From assembly GCF_025351295.1 (NCBI RefSeq), contig NZ_JANXWD010000103.1:1-38500 (forward strand): 38,500 bases of DNA, given 5' to 3'. Below the pieces are notes generated by a model. It did not search any database, was not told the origin of the DNA, and worked only from the letters and a program-made list of their open reading frames with translations. The translations under genes and the position numbers were made by a program. Position 1 is the stretch's first letter, and each line of letters starts with the position of its first letter. Positions 9,101 to 16,942 of the stretch are shown in pieces. This DNA comes from Phenylobacterium sp. (GTDB taxonomy: Bacteria; Pseudomonadota; Alphaproteobacteria; Caulobacterales; Caulobacteraceae).

Positions 9101-9739
9101 TACCTGCGCGCCCGCGGCGGCGAGGCGGTGGAGGAGCTGCCGCTGATCCGGGTGGAGGACCAGCCCTACATCCACTACCGCAAGGGCTCGCTGGTCATGT
9201 ACCTGCTACGCGACCGCATCGGCGAGGCCAAGGTCAATGCGGCGCTGCGCACCCTGCTGAAGCAATATGCGTTCAAGGGTGCGCCCTACCCACGCTCCCA
9301 GGACCTGGTGGACGCCCTGCGGGTCCAGGCCGGCGCCGATCCGGCCGCCCAGCAGCTGATCACCGACCTGTTCGAGAAGATCACCCTCTACGACTTGAAG
9401 ACCCGCACCGCGGCCGCCACGAAGCGCGCCGATGGCCGCTACGACGTGGTGCTGACGATCGAGGCGAAGAAGGCCTATGCCGATGGCAAGGGCAAGGAGA
9501 CGCCGATCGCGATCCCCGCGACCGAGGTGTTCGACCTGGGCGTGTTCACCGCGGAACCCGGCAAGCCGGGCTTCTCCTCGAAGAACGTGCTGAGCTTCGC
9601 GCCCGTCCACCTGCGGTCCGGCGTGCAGACCGTGAGGGTGACCGTGGACAAGCCGCCGCGGTTCGCCGGCATCGACCCCTACAACAAGGAGATCGACCGC
9701 AACTCCGACGACAACGCCATCAAGGTCAGCGGCCTCTAG
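6167..9739 (+). CDS. ABC-2 permease fused to M1-family metallopeptidase
   Basis: The 1190-residue protein begins with two ABC-2-type membrane blocks (about residues 1-260 and 300-540) with many hydrophobic segments, then a last membrane helix near 557-578. The rest is an M1 (gluzincin) peptidase domain. Zinc-binding HELAH is at 924-928 and the third ligand is Glu948, giving HExxH-X19-E, one residue longer than the classic X18. The catalytic tyrosine is probably Tyr1004 (HYRKGSLVMY). The GxMEN exopeptidase motif is replaced by MPYSEGIGF (897-905). M1 enzymes usually trim N-terminal residues; the missing GxMEN suggests altered substrate recognition. The preceding ATPase gene supplies the NBD. 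This fusion architecture exists as a family, but its role is not established, to my knowledge. Confidence 0.93.
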   Translation: MFGKIAAFELRYQLRQPIFWIATLLFFLLVFGSVTIDQITIGSGGNVHKNSPRAIGQVCLIMGILFMFASTAFVASVIVRDEETGFGPIVRSTRIGKFDYLFGRFSGAFAAVALAFLAVPLGLVVGSFAPWVDSETLGPNRLGDYAFAYLWLALPGLFLTSALFFSLATVTRSMMSTYLGVAAFLVVFLLIRVALRDPDRLQIAALADPFGSAAWSLATRYYTAADANTLNPPIAGPLLWNRLIWVPVGFAAMALAYLRFRFEARPGKRKAERAEAAPPPQLARLPAPTFGAATVWAQLTKRTRFEMGQVFKSPAFVVLLLLGLFNSLAGLILGADVGGAAILPVTRWSIQTLNGSFVFLVQIVAVYYAGELVWRERDRRTHEIVDATAVGDWAFILPKTLAVALVLASMLAVSALAGMAVQLGRGFFALQPEKYVWWFIVPNAWDCALVAVLAVFLQAISPHKFVGFGLMVLYLIATQTLATIGFDHNLYLFDGTPPTPLSDMNGQGKYAAFAAWFRAYWSAFSVILLVVSYALWRRGTETRLMPRLKRLPRRLLGPAGLIGGVALVAFAALGANIFYNTNIENPYRNTIEGEQWLADYEKAFLPYEKLVQPAITDVELDLDLHPHAPKLTTEGVYHLLNDKAVPIRELHVRLNRDTKALQMSVNGASKVKTFDRFNYRIFTFDRPLMPGERTALSFQTVMFQDGFKNSGNTTRLVDNGTFVDNFEFGPVVGMDRDRLLQDRAKRRKYGLPPQLRPPKLEDRSAQARNYLANASWVNADISVTTDADQTPVAPGYRISDVTRNGRRTIRFRTDAPVLNFFSVQSARYAIKREVYKGVELAVYYDAQHPWNVDRMIRSLKTGLDYYQANFSPYQFRQARILEFPDYAQFAQSFANTMPYSEGIGFIADATKPDKIDYPTYVTAHELAHQWWAHQIIGADMQGDTALSETLAQYSALIVMEKTYGADGIRKFLKTELDGYLRARGGEAVEELPLIRVEDQPYIHYRKGSLVMYLLRDRIGEAKVNAALRTLLKQYAFKGAPYPRSQDLVDALRVQAGADPAAQQLITDLFEKITLYDLKTRTAAATKRADGRYDVVLTIEAKKAYADGKGKETPIAIPATEVFDLGVFTAEPGKPGFSSKNVLSFAPVHLRSGVQTVRVTVDKPPRFAGIDPYNKEIDRNSDDNAIKVSGL

Positions 9740-9813
9740 GCCGGCGCGACGGCCAGCATCAGGATCACGGCGAACGCCGCCGCCAGCACGCCGATCAAGG
9801 TCGCAAACTTCAT
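9736..9813 (-). CDS. Possible 25-residue membrane peptide
   Basis: Starting at the ATG at 9813 the frame encodes MKFATLIGVLAAAFAVILMLAVAPA, which is one hydrophobic helix and nothing else. Its TAG stop shares CTAG (9736-9739) with the stop of the convergent permease-peptidase gene. Only a weak GGGGATGAG-type ribosome-binding site precedes it. Such single-helix peptides are common but hard to prove; the hydrophobic run and the tail-to-tail packing are the only support. It could equally be a chance frame. Confidence 0.35.
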   Translation of the reverse strand: MKFATLIGVLAAAFAVILMLAVAPA

Positions 9814-9884
9814 CCGCTCATCCCCATCCGCAGGCAGGGTGCGCCGGCCGCGGTCGCGGCGCGTCCCCTGATTGGGGGTCTCGA

Positions 9885-9913
9885 TTTTCGCTTGCCACGC
9901 CGGAACGTATAAT
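9885..9913 (+). promoter_or_regulatory. Possible radC promoter
   Basis: A perfect TATAAT is at 9908-9913, 18 nt before the radC ATG at 9931. The hexamer 17 nt upstream is only TTTTCG (9885-9890); TTGCCA at 9892-9897 is a better match but too close. If used, the transcript would have a leader of about 10 nt. Confidence 0.35.
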
Positions 9914-9930
9914 GAACATTGGCGAGCGTC

Positions 9931-10677
9931 ATGCGCCATCCCCTCGCCGTCGAAGACGTCTCAGCCCAGAGCGACCTCTGGACGATCCGCCCTGCGCCGG
10001 CGCCGAAGCCTCACTACACAGGCCACCGCGACCGGCTGCGGGATCGGGCCGCGACCGGCGGCCTGGCCGCCCTGCCCGACTACGAGGTGCTGGAGCTGCT
10101 GTTGTTCCGCGCGATCCCGCGTGGCGACCTCAAGCCGCTGGCCAAGCAGCTGCTGGCCCGCTTCGGCTCGCTGGGCGCGGTGCTGGGCGCGACGCCAGAG
10201 GACCTGCGCACGGTCACCGGCGTCGGCGAGGCGCTGGCCCTCGACCTCAAGCTGATGCACGAGGTCACGCTGCGCGCGGCCCGGGAGAAGGTCGTACGGC
10301 GCCCGGTGATCTCGTCCTGGAACGCGCTACTTGCCTATGTGAAGACCGCCCTGGCCCATGAGGCCCGCGAACAGTTTCGCGTCTTGTTCCTCGACAAGAA
10401 GAACCAGCTGATCGCCGACGAGGTGATGAACCGCGGCACCGTCGACCACGCCCCGGTCTATCCGCGCGAGGTGGTCCGCCGCGCCCTGGAGCTTTCCGCC
10501 AGCGCGGTGATCCTGGTGCACAACCATCCGTCCGGCGACCCCACGCCGTCGCCGGCCGACATCGACATGACCCGTCAGGTGGCGGAGGCGGGCCGCACGC
10601 TTCGCATCGCCGTCCATGACCACCTGGTCGTCGGCCGCGACGGCGTGGCGAGCTTCAAGGCGCTTGGATTGCTGTGA
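9931..10677 (+). CDS. radC: RadC-family JAB-domain protein
   Basis: The ATG at 9931 gives 248 residues; a TTG at 9919 would add four. The N-terminal part (about 35-110) has a UPF0758-type helix-hairpin-helix segment ([16 protein letters not shown]). The C-terminal part is the JAB/MPN metal-binding domain, with its metal site in [25 protein letters not shown] order: HxH, then the serine and aspartate. Length fits RadC (about 225-250). Despite the name, a direct DNA-repair role is not established for the family. The next 322 bp hold no intact gene but a GH3 remnant. Confidence 0.92.
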   Translation: MRHPLAVEDVSAQSDLWTIRPAPAPKPHYTGHRDRLRDRAATGGLAALPDYEVLELLLFRAIPRGDLKPLAKQLLARFGSLGAVLGATPEDLRTVTGVGEALALDLKLMHEVTLRAAREKVVRRPVISSWNALLAYVKTALAHEAREQFRVLFLDKKNQLIADEVMNRGTVDHAPVYPREVVRRALELSASAVILVHNHPSGDPTPSPADIDMTRQVAEAGRTLRIAVHDHLVVGRDGVASFKALGLL

Positions 10678-10849
10678 AGACAATCCCGCCGGCCGCCTGC
10701 CCGTCAACTGGGGCAAGGCGCTTGCGGACTATCCCGCGAGCGACCCGCGCCACCTCGAGCGTTGCGGCCCGGGCGTCGGCGACAAGACCACCCTCAGCGA
10801 GGGGGTGGACGTCGGCTACCGCTGGTTCGATCGCCAGCGGATAGAGCCA
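10676..10849 (+). pseudogene. Remnant of GH3 beta-glucosidase C-terminal domain
   Basis: One frame reads [20 protein letters not shown], then, after a short stretch, TTLSEGVDVGYRWFDRQRIEP. This matches the C-terminal half of family GH3 beta-glucosidases, where NPSGRLPVTF is followed about 35-40 residues later by EGlxVGYRWYD and then the IEPlFPFGyGLSYT segment. The fragment starts right at the radC stop, has no own start or ribosome-binding site, and stops resembling GH3 after IEP, where the FPFG segment should follow. It is about 58 codons of a protein of 700-800 residues. So a GH3 gene was deleted here, leaving this scar. The family match is from recognition of the motif order, not from a search. 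Confidence 0.75.
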
Positions 10850-10999
10850 TCCTCGCAAGGACGACGGCGGAAACGCCCCGCTCGGGGCTCTCTGATCCAC
10901 AACGAGCTCTTGCCACCAGGCGTCTGGAACCGCGCGTCACGGGCCTGACGACCGAGCTTCGTCACCGGCCGCAGTCTTAGAGCGTGAGGATCTGACACC

Positions 11000-13582
11000 A
11001 TGTCCGTCATCAATGGAACACCCGGGGCCGACGCGCTCAAGGGCACGGCGCTGGGCGATCGGATCAACGGCGCCGACGGCGACGATGTCGTCCGCGGTCT
11101 CGGCGGCGCCGACACCTTGAACGGCGGCGCGGGCGCCGACCGCATCTTCTGGACGCGCGGCGACGGCTCGGACCTTGTCGAGGGCGGCGCGGGGGTGGAC
11201 ACCCAGTTCATGTCCGGCAACGGATTCAACATCCAGGCGAGCGGCAGTCATGCCCTCGTGGCGGACGGCGGCGAGACGGTCGATCTGCACGGCGTGGAGA
11301 TGATCCAGATCCAGGCCCAACCCGGCGCCATGCCGGTGAGCGTCGGCGACCTGAGCGGCACGGACGTGCGCGAGGTGGTGATCCAGCTCGACGCGCAGCA
11401 CGCGGCCGCCGACCTGGTGGCCCTGACGGGCGGGACGACCAACGACGTCGTCTCGGTCCAGGTCTTGAGCGCGGCCGGCATCCGGGTCCTGGATAGCGTG
11501 AACGGCGTGCTCCAGACCTCGGGGATCTCGGGCCTCGGCTCCGCGGATTCCGTGAGCTTCGGTGGTGGCGGCGGCAACGACAATATCGCGGTGGTCACGC
11601 CGCACGACATCGCGAGCGTGGCGACGATCTCCGTCCACGGCGACGATGGGGCGGACACCATCACCGGCTCCATCGGGGCCGAGCGGCTGTTCGGCGATGC
11701 GGGCGACGACCGGATCGTCAGCGGCGGCGGCGCGGACACCATCGATGGCGGCGCGGGGAACGACATCCAGTTGATCACCGGCCGGGACAGCGCCGATTCG
11801 GTGGGGCTCAGCGCTTCAGGCGGCCATCTGCGCGAGACCGTCGGCGGGGCGACCTCGGACGTGGTCAATGTGGAGACGCTCAACATCCGCCCGCTCGGTC
11901 AGGGCGATTTGATCAGCGTCGGCGATCTCTCGACCACCTCCGTCCGGACCGTCAACATCGACTTGTCCGGTGCTCGTGGCGGACAGGACGGCGCGGCTGA
12001 CACGGTGGTCCTTCCGGCGACCGGGTCGATCCACACGGCGGACGACACGGTGCTGTCACTTACCTCGGCGGCCGACGGATCGAGCCTGCAGGCCGTTTAC
12101 GTCACCAAGGGAGCCGTGACTGAGACGGTCAACGTGACGGCCCTCGGCGCGAGCGACGTCATAAAGCTGGCCGGCGGCGACGGCGACGACGCCTTCTCAA
12201 TCAGCGACTTCAAAAGCACCGTGGGCGTCCAGGTGGATGGCGGTCTCGGTAAAAACGCCTTGGGCCTCGAGGGGACGGCCGGGAACGATACGATCGCCGT
12301 CACCGAAAACGCCGGCCACATCGGCGTGGCGATGAATGGATCGGCGCCGATCGACATGATCAACGTCTCCAGGATCTCCATGAGCGCTGGCGCTGGCATG
12401 GACACGATACAGCTCGGTGACCTGGGAGGACCGAGCGGACTTGTCACGGAGGATATCGACCTGTCTGGCCCCGGCGGCGTCTCGGACGGCCAGGCCGATA
12501 CGGTGGTCGCCAATATGACCCTCGTTAGCGGTGAAATCCTACGAGGCGCTCAGTATGGCGACCTCACAAGGCAGGACTTTACCGTCGACGAGCCCGACCG
12601 TCATGAGAGAGGCAGCGTCTACGTCGATGGCATGGACGCCAAGGACCACATTGTGATGAACCTGTTGGGGGATGCTCCTTTCGAACTGTGGGGGCCCTTC
12701 AACCAGACAGACTTCCACCTGGGTTCCGGCGACAACACCCTAAACTGGTGGGTCGAGAAACGCGGTCACGATTCCGTCGATGGCGGGGCCGGCACGGACA
12801 CCTTGAACATCGGACTCGCGCCGTGGTTGCGGCAATACGACGATAGAAGCTGGGCCATCAGCCTCACCGCCACCGGCGGCTCTTCTACGGTGGCGATGCA
12901 TCACGTCGCCGATTCCAGCCCCGCAGGCGTGACCGATCTTGTCGTCGATCTGACTCACATAGAGCGCGTATCGCTGTCCGGCGGCGGCGGCAGTGACACG
13001 ATCCTCGTCGGCGATCAGAGCGGGACCGTTGTGAAGCACGTCGACATCGACGTGGGCGGTGTGGGACCGGACGGGGACCGGGACTTCGTGCTGCTGGACG
13101 GCACCGCGGGCGCGGACACCATCTTCGTCGCCCAGACCTCCGGGGACCTGACGGTGAACGGCCTGGCCTCCAGCGCCCTGATCCACAACCTCGACAGCTC
13201 GGACCATGTGTTCATCCGCTCCGGCGCCGGCGACGACCTCATCGACCTGACCAACCACAACCCTGGGCGGGGCGTGGTCCACCTGGACTCGGGCCTGGGC
13301 AACGACACGATGATCGGTGGGTTAGGGGCCGAATCCTTCGAGTTCCACGGCGGCGCCGGGGGCCAGGACGTGGTGATCGGATTCCGCGGCCACGCGCTGG
13401 GGGGCGAGGCCGATGTGGTCTCGGTGTTCAGCACCGTCGATCACAGCGTCGCCGACCTGTTCGCGCACGGTCACATCTTCCAGTCCGGCGCCAACGTGGT
13501 CCTGACGGACGGGGCCGGGGCGTTCCTGACGCTGGCCAACGTCAGTCTCGCGTCGCTGTCGGCGAGCGACTTCCTGTTCTAG
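11000..13582 (+). CDS. RTX (hemolysin-type calcium-binding) repeat protein, type I secretion substrate
   Basis: The 860-residue protein has no signal peptide and begins MSVINGTPGADALKGTALGD, the usual start of RTX proteins. Glycine- and aspartate-rich nonamers (GGxGxDxLx) occur at about residues 28-50 (GLGGADTLNGGAGADRI), 218-255 and 755-790, and bind calcium outside the cell. A separate module beginning [VIL]-x-[VL]GD[LQ] recurs at about residues 112, 304, 469 and 668. The end, LANVSLASLSASDFLF, matches the C-terminal signal region of many type I substrates in this group. No enzymatic domain is recognised, so a surface-layer-like, adhesive or matrix role is possible. No type I transporter gene lies in the window. 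Codon use is less GC-rich around 12150-12900. Confidence 0.9.
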   Translation: MSVINGTPGADALKGTALGDRINGADGDDVVRGLGGADTLNGGAGADRIFWTRGDGSDLVEGGAGVDTQFMSGNGFNIQASGSHALVADGGETVDLHGVEMIQIQAQPGAMPVSVGDLSGTDVREVVIQLDAQHAAADLVALTGGTTNDVVSVQVLSAAGIRVLDSVNGVLQTSGISGLGSADSVSFGGGGGNDNIAVVTPHDIASVATISVHGDDGADTITGSIGAERLFGDAGDDRIVSGGGADTIDGGAGNDIQLITGRDSADSVGLSASGGHLRETVGGATSDVVNVETLNIRPLGQGDLISVGDLSTTSVRTVNIDLSGARGGQDGAADTVVLPATGSIHTADDTVLSLTSAADGSSLQAVYVTKGAVTETVNVTALGASDVIKLAGGDGDDAFSISDFKSTVGVQVDGGLGKNALGLEGTAGNDTIAVTENAGHIGVAMNGSAPIDMINVSRISMSAGAGMDTIQLGDLGGPSGLVTEDIDLSGPGGVSDGQADTVVANMTLVSGEILRGAQYGDLTRQDFTVDEPDRHERGSVYVDGMDAKDHIVMNLLGDAPFELWGPFNQTDFHLGSGDNTLNWWVEKRGHDSVDGGAGTDTLNIGLAPWLRQYDDRSWAISLTATGGSSTVAMHHVADSSPAGVTDLVVDLTHIERVSLSGGGGSDTILVGDQSGTVVKHVDIDVGGVGPDGDRDFVLLDGTAGADTIFVAQTSGDLTVNGLASSALIHNLDSSDHVFIRSGAGDDLIDLTNHNPGRGVVHLDSGLGNDTMIGGLGAESFEFHGGAGGQDVVIGFRGHALGGEADVVSVFSTVDHSVADLFAHGHIFQSGANVVLTDGAGAFLTLANVSLASLSASDFLF

Positions 13583-13608
13583 ACCTCCTCGCCGTGAACG
13601 GGGGAGGT
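13583..13608 (+). terminator. Hairpin after the RTX gene
   Basis: ACCTCC (13583-13588) can pair with GGAGGT (13603-13608) across a 14-nt loop, directly after the RTX stop codon. There is no clear T-tract, so intrinsic termination is uncertain. A second dyad, CAGGGCGAC / GTCGCCCCTG (13684-13710, one bulge), lies before the next gene. Confidence 0.35.
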
Positions 13609-13728
13609 TGTGAGCTCACCGCCCAAGTTTCGACCGGATCGCGGTAGAGAGCCGGCGCTGGCGCGCGCCAGCCTTGCGGACTGCAGGGCGACGGCGTCTC
13701 GTCGCCCCTGCCGTCCGAGACCTCCCCT

Positions 13729-14862
13729 GTGCCCAACAAGCTTACTGCCACGCAATGCGACCGCGTCCTGGTCCTCCAGGGCGGCGGCGCGCTCGGGTCC
13801 TATCAGGGCGGGGTCGCCGAGGGGCTGGTCGAGGCCGACCTGCGCCCGGGCTGGGTGGCCGGCATCTCGATCGGCGCCATCAACGCGGCCCTGATCGCCG
13901 GCAATCCCCCCGAGCACCGCTACGAGCGCCTGCAGGCGTTCTGGCAACTGGCCTCCTCGGCCGCCCCCGTCACCCAGGCGCCGGGCAATGCGCAGATCCG
14001 GGCGTTCTGGAATGAGGCCAACGCCGGCTGGATCGCGGCCTTCGGCGTGCCGGGCTTCTTCAAGCCGCGCATCCCGCCATCGTTCCTGTACCCGCCGGGG
14101 ACGATCGAGGCGATCAGCCTCTATGACACCGCCCCTCTGAAGGCGACGCTGGACCAGCTGGTCGACTTCGACCGGATCAATGCCGGCGAGACCCGGCTCA
14201 GCGTCGGCGCGGTCAATGTGCGCACCGGCAACTTCGAGTATTTCGACAACACCAAGCCCGGGACGGTGATCCGGGCGGAGCACATCATGGCCTCCGGCGC
14301 CCTGCCGCCTGGCTTCCCGCCCATCGAGATCGACGGCGAGCACTACTGGGATGGCGGCATCGTCTCCAACACCCCGCTGCAGTACGTGCTGGACGAAGCC
14401 GGCGACCGCAACCTGCTGATCTTCCAGGTCGACCTGTTCAGCGCCCGTGGCGAGATGCCCAAGACCCTGCTGGAGGCGGCCGAGCGCGAGAAGGACATCC
14501 GGTTCTCCAGCCGCACCCGGCTGAACACCGACCTGGCCAAGCAGCTGCACAACACCAAGGCGGCCCTGCAGCACCTGCTCGACGCGCTGCCACCCGAGCT
14601 CGCGGCCGTCGAGGGCGTGCCGCTGCTGCGGGCCTTCGCCCAGGAAAGCTCGATCGCCATCGTGCAGCTGATCTACCGCAGCAAACTCTACGAGGGGAAC
14701 TCCAAGGACTACGAGTTCTCTCGCGTCACCATGCAGGAACACTGGGCCGCCGGCCTGGCCGACGTGCGCCAGACCCTGAAGGACCCGGCCTGGCTCGGCC
14801 ATCCCCTGGAGAGCGGCATCGTCACCTACGACCTCACCACCGACGGCAGCGGAACCTCCTGA
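13729..14862 (+). CDS. Patatin-like phospholipase
   Basis: The GTG at 13729 gives 377 residues and places the glycine-rich oxyanion loop (VLQGGGALGSYQGG) near the N-terminus as in all patatins. The nucleophile is Ser47 in GISIG and the acid is Asp208 in WDGGIVSN, so the Ser-Asp dyad is complete. The C-terminal 90 residues, ending with EHWAAGLADVRQTL and a WL motif, resemble the DUF3734 extension common in this subgroup. Patatins hydrolyse acyl esters of phospholipids or other lipids. The gene lies 26 nt upstream of the 3-hydroxybutyrate dehydrogenase gene. That spacing suggests co-transcription, and the pairing fits storage-lipid or PHB-granule metabolism. That link is inference. Confidence 0.92.
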   Translation: MPNKLTATQCDRVLVLQGGGALGSYQGGVAEGLVEADLRPGWVAGISIGAINAALIAGNPPEHRYERLQAFWQLASSAAPVTQAPGNAQIRAFWNEANAGWIAAFGVPGFFKPRIPPSFLYPPGTIEAISLYDTAPLKATLDQLVDFDRINAGETRLSVGAVNVRTGNFEYFDNTKPGTVIRAEHIMASGALPPGFPPIEIDGEHYWDGGIVSNTPLQYVLDEAGDRNLLIFQVDLFSARGEMPKTLLEAAEREKDIRFSSRTRLNTDLAKQLHNTKAALQHLLDALPPELAAVEGVPLLRAFAQESSIAIVQLIYRSKLYEGNSKDYEFSRVTMQEHWAAGLADVRQTLKDPAWLGHPLESGIVTYDLTTDGSGTS

Positions 14863-14888
14863 CTCGCAACCCTACACGGAGCCCAAAC

Positions 14889-15674
14889 ATGACCCTCCAG
14901 ACCAAGACCGCCCTTGTCACCGGCTCCACCAGCGGGATCGGGCTCGCCATCGCCCGGGCCATGGCCAAGGAGGGCGCCAACATCGTCATCAACGGCTTCG
15001 GCGAGGCCGCCGCCATCGAGGCGGAGCGGACCAAGATCGAGGCCGACTTCGGGGTCAAGGCGATCTACGACGGCGCCGACATGACCGATGGCGCGGCCAT
15101 CGCCGCCATGATCGCCAACGCCCAGAAGACCTTCGGCTCGCTGGACATCCTGGTGAACAACGCCGGCATCCAGCACGTCGCCCCGATCGATGAGTTCCCG
15201 ATCGACAAGTGGAACCAGATCCTGGCCATCAACCTGACCTCGGCCTTCCACGCCATGCGCGCCGCGATCCCGGCGATGAAGGCGAACAAGTGGGGCCGGA
15301 TCATCTCCACCGCCTCGGCCCACAGCCTGGTCGCCTCGCCGTTCAAGTCGGCCTATGTGGCCGCCAAGCACGGCATCGCCGGCCTCACCAAGACCGCGGC
15401 CCTGGAGGTCGCCACCTTCGGCGTGACGGTCAACTGCATCAGCCCCGGCTACGTCTGGACCCCGCTGGTGGAGAAGCAGATCCCCGACACCATGGCCGCG
15501 CGCGGCATGACCAAGGAACAGGTGATCCACGACGTCCTGCTGGAGGCCCAGCCGACCAAGGAGTTCGTTACCTCCGACCAGGTGGCCTCGCTGGCCGTCT
15601 ACCTCTGCTCCGACGCCGCCAGCCAGATCACCGGCGCCAACCTCTCCATCGACGGTGGCTGGACGGCGGCGTAA
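14889..15674 (+). CDS. bdhA: 3-Hydroxybutyrate dehydrogenase (SDR family)
   Basis: The 261-residue protein is a classical short-chain dehydrogenase. It has the NAD-binding loop TGSTSGIG (about 10-17), the NNAG motif, and the catalytic Ser143, Tyr156 and Lys160 in SASPFKSAYVAAK-like context. The C-terminal half (ISPGYVWTPLVEKQIPD, QPTKEFVT) is diagnostic of D-3-hydroxybutyrate dehydrogenases, which interconvert 3-hydroxybutyrate and acetoacetate in polyhydroxybutyrate and ketone-body metabolism. A GGAG ribosome-binding site (14878-14881) lies 7 nt before the ATG. It is probably co-transcribed with the patatin gene upstream. Confidence 0.93.
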   Translation: MTLQTKTALVTGSTSGIGLAIARAMAKEGANIVINGFGEAAAIEAERTKIEADFGVKAIYDGADMTDGAAIAAMIANAQKTFGSLDILVNNAGIQHVAPIDEFPIDKWNQILAINLTSAFHAMRAAIPAMKANKWGRIISTASAHSLVASPFKSAYVAAKHGIAGLTKTAALEVATFGVTVNCISPGYVWTPLVEKQIPDTMAARGMTKEQVIHDVLLEAQPTKEFVTSDQVASLAVYLCSDAASQITGANLSIDGGWTAA

Positions 15675-15716
15675 GGCCGCTCGTCCCGGCCGTCGCCCGG
15701 ATGAGCGGAGGAACCC

Positions 15717-16868
15717 CTACCCCTCCACCTCGAAGCGCAGCCCGGCGCGCGCCTGCAGCCGGTCCACCAGCCGCCCCTGCAGCGCCGCGCCGGGGGTCCA
15801 GACGCCGCCGGCCACGTCGGGCGCGCGGACCAGGCAGATCGCGGCCTCGGCCAGCATCTTCGACGTCGAGCCATAGCCGGGGTCCCGGTCGCCCTTCACC
15901 GCCACCCGCACCTGGCGGCCGTCGGCGGCGATGCCCACGAACAGGATGTCGTAGAACCCGGCCTCGCGCTCGGCCTTGGTCGGACCCTCGCCCGGCTTCG
16001 GTCCGCCGCCCGGCAGGCTGCCCAGGTCGGTGAAGCCGGGGCCGCCCGGCCCGCCCATCACCATCTCGTCGTAGACGAAGTCGCGGCCGTACGGATGGCC
16101 CATCAGCAGGTTCGAGCGGTGGACGTTCTTGGTGTTGATCACCGCCATCATGAACGGCGCGACGGGCCCGACGTCCGGGTCGTCCTCCGCCACCTGACCG
16201 GACGGCTGGGCGGGACCTTCGAAGCCGGGGGTCAGGCCGAACGGGCTCATCATCACCGCAAGGATCGACGGGTCCTTCTGGATCGCCGCCATGGTCGCCG
16301 CCCCGCTGGCCGCCGTGCCGCCGGAGAGGCCGCCCTGCATGCCGCGCACCCGGCCCTTCACCCGCGCGACCGGACCGCCCAGCTTCGCCCTGGCGGTCTC
16401 CTCGCAGAACCAGACGCCCAGTTCGAAGGGGATCGAATCGAAGCCGCAGGAGAACAGGATCCGCGCGCCCGACGCCTTGGCCTGCGCCTCGTGCGCCTCG
16501 ATCATCGCCCGCATCCAGTTGGGCTCGCCACTGAGGTCCAGGTAGTCGGTCCCCGCCTCGGCGCAGGCCGCCACCAGGTCCGAGCCATAGAGCTGGTAGG
16601 GCCCGACCGTGGTGACGATCGCCTTGGCCCGGAGCACCATCGCGCGCACCGACCCCGGGTCGGCGGCGTCGGCCACCACCAGCGGGGTGTCCTTCGGCGC
16701 GCCGACCGAGTCGCGCACCTCCGCCAGCTTGGCCGCCGAGCGCCCGGCCATGGCCCAGGTGACCTCGCCGCCCACGCCATAGGTCTGGGCCAGGTACTCG
16801 GCCACCAGCCGGCCGGTATAGCCGCTGGCGCCATAGACGATGATGTCGAACTCGGCCTTGGGGTTCAT
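15717..16868 (-). CDS. Saccharopine dehydrogenase-like NAD(P)-binding oxidoreductase
   Basis: The 383-residue protein opens with a Rossmann fold: FDIIVYGASGYTGRLVAEYL, with the dinucleotide loop GASGYTG. It continues with the VVADAADPGSVRAMV and TTVGPYQLYGSDLVAACAEAGTDYLDLSGE blocks that mark the saccharopine dehydrogenase-like / trans-acting enoyl reductase family. Members act on diverse or unknown substrates, including lipid enoyl intermediates in actinobacteria; none has the full lysine-pathway signature here. It diverges from the GH84 gene with 74 bp between starts. The substrate cannot be deduced. Confidence 0.88.
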   Translation of the reverse strand: MNPKAEFDIIVYGASGYTGRLVAEYLAQTYGVGGEVTWAMAGRSAAKLAEVRDSVGAPKDTPLVVADAADPGSVRAMVLRAKAIVTTVGPYQLYGSDLVAACAEAGTDYLDLSGEPNWMRAMIEAHEAQAKASGARILFSCGFDSIPFELGVWFCEETARAKLGGPVARVKGRVRGMQGGLSGGTAASGAATMAAIQKDPSILAVMMSPFGLTPGFEGPAQPSGQVAEDDPDVGPVAPFMMAVINTKNVHRSNLLMGHPYGRDFVYDEMVMGGPGGPGFTDLGSLPGGGPKPGEGPTKAEREAGFYDILFVGIAADGRQVRVAVKGDRDPGYGSTSKMLAEAAICLVRAPDVAGGVWTPGAALQGRLVDRLQARAGLRFEVEG

Positions 16869-16882
16869 GCGGCGTCCTCGTT

Positions 16883-16911
16883 TTGCGGCGGCGAGCTTAC
16901 AAATTTACATC
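16883..16911 (+). promoter_or_regulatory. Possible promoter of the GH84 gene
   Basis: TTGCGG (16883-16888) and TACATC (16906-16911) are separated by 17 nt in the locally AT-rich gap between divergent genes. They would give a leader of about 25 nt ahead of the ATG at 16943. Confidence 0.35.
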
Positions 16912-16942
16912 GTTCTCGCAACCCGTCCGGTTATGCAGGATC

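Noticed and set aside
11000..13582. Direct repeats considered as a CRISPR array
   Set aside because: The repeats are coding, vary in sequence, have no constant spacer length and no cas genes lie nearby. They encode RTX nonamers and modules.
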